The translations under genes and the position numbers were made by a program. Positions 62,334 through 64,000 of a stretch of 64,000 nucleotides of DNA are shown piece after piece; position 1 is the first letter of the stretch, and every line of letters begins with the position of its first letter. Location of the stretch: NCBI GenBank assembly GCA_035533275.1, contig DATLUD010000011.1, forward strand, positions 1 through 64,000. Reading direction: 5' to 3'. This stretch comes from SCRA01 sp035533275 (GTDB lineage: Bacteria; Vulcanimicrobiota; Vulcanimicrobiia; Vulcanimicrobiales; SCRA01). The notes beneath the pieces are model-generated. The model did no database searches. It was given only the letters and a program-made list of their open reading frames with translations, and was not told the origin of the DNA.

Positions 62334-62843
62334 TCAGCGAGCCTTGTCCTTGGCGTAGGGCAAGAGCGCGAGCTCGATGCCCGGGTCGAATCCGGTGAAC
62401 TGCGCGGCTACGCTGCCGTCGCGCCGCAGCACGATGACGGTGGGAAAGCCGTTGACGCCCAGGCGCGAGGCCAGCGCGCCGTCGTCGAGGGCGGGCGTCT
62501 CTAAGCCGTAGCTCGCGGCGAAGTGCAGGGCCGTGGACGCGCTCTCCTGCTCGTCGACGAAGCGCAGGCGCAACTCCGGGTGACGATGCGAGAACGAAGC
62601 GATCAGCGGCTCTTCCAGACGGCACGGCGGACACCAACTGGCGCCGAAATCGAGCACGGTGTACGCGTTGCGCGCGGCGAAGAGCGGCCACGAGGTGCCG
62701 TCCGCCAGGCGCAGCGTAGGCGCCGGCGGTCGGAGGCTCTCGGCGTGGATGCGAACGCCGACCAGCAGGCGCCACGTCAGGTAGAGCGCGATGCCTAGAT
62801 AGACGGCGGCCTCGGCGATGCGGCGGAGCTTGCGCGCGTTCAC
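62334..62843 (-). CDS. membrane-anchored thioredoxin-like protein
   Basis: TlpA/ResA-like protein of 169 residues: an N-terminal helix (about 9-28) that anchors it to the membrane, then a thioredoxin domain with the active site Cys71-Pro-Pro-Cys74 in DFGASWCPPCRLEEP and the cis-Pro loop VNGFPTVIVL. The CPPC rather than CGPC centre is common in periplasmic or cytochrome-maturation-type thioredoxins. It is 8 bases downstream of the CDF gene. The start codon is GTG 62843, since no ATG fits. Confidence 0.85.
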   Translation of the reverse strand: MNARKLRRIAEAAVYLGIALYLTWRLLVGVRIHAESLRPPAPTLRLADGTSWPLFAARNAYTVLDFGASWCPPCRLEEPLIASFSHRHPELRLRFVDEQESASTALHFAASYGLETPALDDGALASRLGVNGFPTVIVLRRDGSVAAQFTGFDPGIELALLPYAKDKAR

Positions 62844-62850
62844 GGCCGGG

Positions 62851-63723
62851 TCAGTCGCAGGCCTCGGCGCACGTCTCGGACTCCACCTCGATGGTGGCAT
62901 GGGAGACGTGGAAGCGCGCGTTGAGCAGCTCCTTGAGTTGGGTGACCGTCTCGGGGCTGCTCGCCAACGCGGTCTGCGGAACCCGCACGTGGAAACTTGC
63001 GGCGATGTTCTGCGAGCCCACCGACCAGACGTGGAGATCGTGAACGTCGCTGACGTAGGGCAGGGCATCGAGCGTGCGGCGCAGCGCATCGACGTCGAAC
63101 TCGCGTGGGGCACCCTCCATCAGCACGGTCACGGAGTCGCGCACGACGCTCCACGCGGAGAAGGCGACCAGCACGGCGATGAACAGGGAGACCACGGCGT
63201 CGGCGCGCAGCCATCCCGTGAGGAGGATGACGACGCCGGCGACGATGACGCCGAAGGAGGCGAGGGCGTCGCCCATGGCATGCGCCACGACCGCGCGCAC
63301 GTTGAGCGAGTGGCCATGGCTGCGCGCCAGGGACCAAGAGAGCGCGAGGTTGGCAACGAGTGCAACCGAGGCCACCACGAGCATGGTCCGCTCGTTCACG
63401 GCCTGGGGCTCGCCCAGATGGCGCACCCCCTCGATGGCGACGAGGGCGACGATGGCGAACAGGGCGCTGCCGTTGGCGAGGGCCGCCAGTACCTTGGAGC
63501 GCCCGTAACCGAACGTATGGCGCATGTCGCGGGGGCGGCCGGCGAGCCACGCCGCCCACAGGGCAAGCGCCGCCGATGCCGCGTCGGTGGCCATGTGCGC
63601 CGCGTCGGCCAGCAGAGCGAGGCTGCCGGAGATCAGGCCGCCCGCGACCTCGAGAGCGAGGATCGCGAGCATCACCCCCAGGACGACGCCGAGATTGCGG
63701 ACCTCCGCGCGCTCCTCGTGCAT
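62851..63723 (-). CDS. cation diffusion facilitator (CDF) metal exporter
   Basis: Six-helix CDF transporter of 290 residues, CzcD/ZitB type, exchanging Zn, Co, Cd or related divalent metals for protons. Metal-site residues are in LLADAAHMATDAAS (HxxxD in helix 2) and HAMGDALASFG (HxxxD in helix 5). The His-containing loop HTFGYGRSKVLAALAN is also typical. The cytosolic C-terminal domain (about 200-280) carries VHDLHVWSVGSQ and ends in CAEACD. The thioredoxin-like gene follows. ZitB-like specificity (zinc) is the best guess. Confidence 0.93.
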   Translation of the reverse strand: MHEERAEVRNLGVVLGVMLAILALEVAGGLISGSLALLADAAHMATDAASAALALWAAWLAGRPRDMRHTFGYGRSKVLAALANGSALFAIVALVAIEGVRHLGEPQAVNERTMLVVASVALVANLALSWSLARSHGHSLNVRAVVAHAMGDALASFGVIVAGVVILLTGWLRADAVVSLFIAVLVAFSAWSVVRDSVTVLMEGAPREFDVDALRRTLDALPYVSDVHDLHVWSVGSQNIAASFHVRVPQTALASSPETVTQLKELLNARFHVSHATIEVESETCAEACD

Positions 63724-63800
63724 GCGGGGGGCTTCGCTAAAGATCGCGTGAGGCGCCTGCCGAGCGGCATCGCGCCTCCCGCCGTGCGGTAGAAGAAAGC

Positions 63801-64000
63801 ATGATGAACAGGTTACGGGGGCTGGCGGCGGCGGTCGCCCTGGCGCTGGCGGCGCTCGCGCCGCTTGCGGCCCATGGCGCCGAGGGGGCGCTCACGCAGA
63901 CGTACGCGGTGGCCTACAACGACTGGGCCTATGGCGGCTCCGCCGGAGACTACGAGGGAACGCTGCAACTGACATATTATCCCGGAGGGGCGATCAGCGG
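63801..64000 (+). CDS. exported hypothetical protein, cut by right edge
   Basis: The frame opens at ATG 63801 (or 63804) and stays open to the end of the window, about 66 residues. It has a signal peptide (MNRLRGLAAAVALALAALAPLAAHGAEGA) and a start of mature protein with ALTQTYAVAYNDWAYGGSAG that looks beta-rich. AAGAAAG precedes the ATG. The function cannot be judged from this fragment. Confidence 0.6.
   Translation, partial: MMNRLRGLAAAVALALAALAPLAAHGAEGALTQTYAVAYNDWAYGGSAGDYEGTLQLTYYPGGAIS

Overview
This is a 64 kb stretch of a G+C-rich bacterial chromosome (about two thirds G+C by eye). Genes are densely packed and many neighbours overlap by 1 to 20 bases. I saw no tRNA, rRNA, CRISPR array, transposase or phage gene. 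The gene mix is Sec-exported proteins, Gly/Ser/Thr-rich lipoproteins with a GC lipobox, an LCP cell-wall enzyme, SUF iron-sulphur assembly, an MEP isoprenoid gene, aspartate-to-NAD synthesis and a glyoxylate shunt. That fits a free-living, largely aerobic heterotroph from a poorly cultured terrestrial lineage. The style of the exported Ig-like lipoproteins reminds me of Candidatus Eremiobacterota (WPS-2), but that placement is an inference and has not been tested.

Layout. 0-11 kb: a cell-wall M23 peptidase cut by the window edge, YggT, a lone SufB with a Rieske protein, HisC, a secreted M16 peptidase, a bolA-glutaredoxin pair, a hydrolase, an AhpD-like protein and membrane transporters. 11-20 kb: a zinc-ribbon-like protein and a lipoprotein, trpS-lepA, nadB-nadC, egtB and a second lipoprotein. 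20-31 kb: aconitase, MFS, FabF, isocitrate lyase, a 3-hydroxyacyl-CoA dehydrogenase, and ywiC-ispH. 31-37.5 kb: UspA, a response regulator and a cluster holding four DUF2249 domains, one of them fused to a Crp/Fnr regulator, plus two paralogous polytopic proteins that resemble heme-copper oxidase subunit I. 37.5-46 kb: DUF488, XthA, a sugar-acid dehydratase of the IlvD/Edd family, and a five-gene operon of acetyl-CoA synthetase, the two E1 subunits and E2 of a 2-oxoacid dehydrogenase, and an acyl carrier protein. 46-53 kb: pyrophosphatase, MoaA, glycogen phosphorylase and debranching enzyme. 53-64 kb: an HlyD/ABC-2 export operon, PEP synthase, a dihydroorotate-dehydrogenase-like protein, an LCP protein, a thioredoxin-like protein, a CDF metal exporter and a truncated exported protein.

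How the genes fit together. Acetyl-CoA synthetase, the dehydrogenase complex, aconitase, isocitrate lyase and PEP synthase form a C2-to-gluconeogenesis route, with GlgP and GlgX mobilising glycogen. SufB, Rieske, monothiol glutaredoxin, BolA, aconitase, IspH, MoaA and the dehydratase all make or use iron-sulphur clusters. The DUF2249 cluster, with YwiC nearby, looks like a response module for nitrogen oxides or redox stress and is the most novel part of the window.

The sequence also shows several unusual expression signals: probable non-ATG starts (ACG for moaA, CTG for a membrane protein, TTG for the M16 peptidase), probable leaderless transcripts for lepA and ppsA, hairpins that cover the Shine-Dalgarno regions of nadB and bolA, and a perfect 20-base inverted repeat whose right arm contains the acsA start codon.
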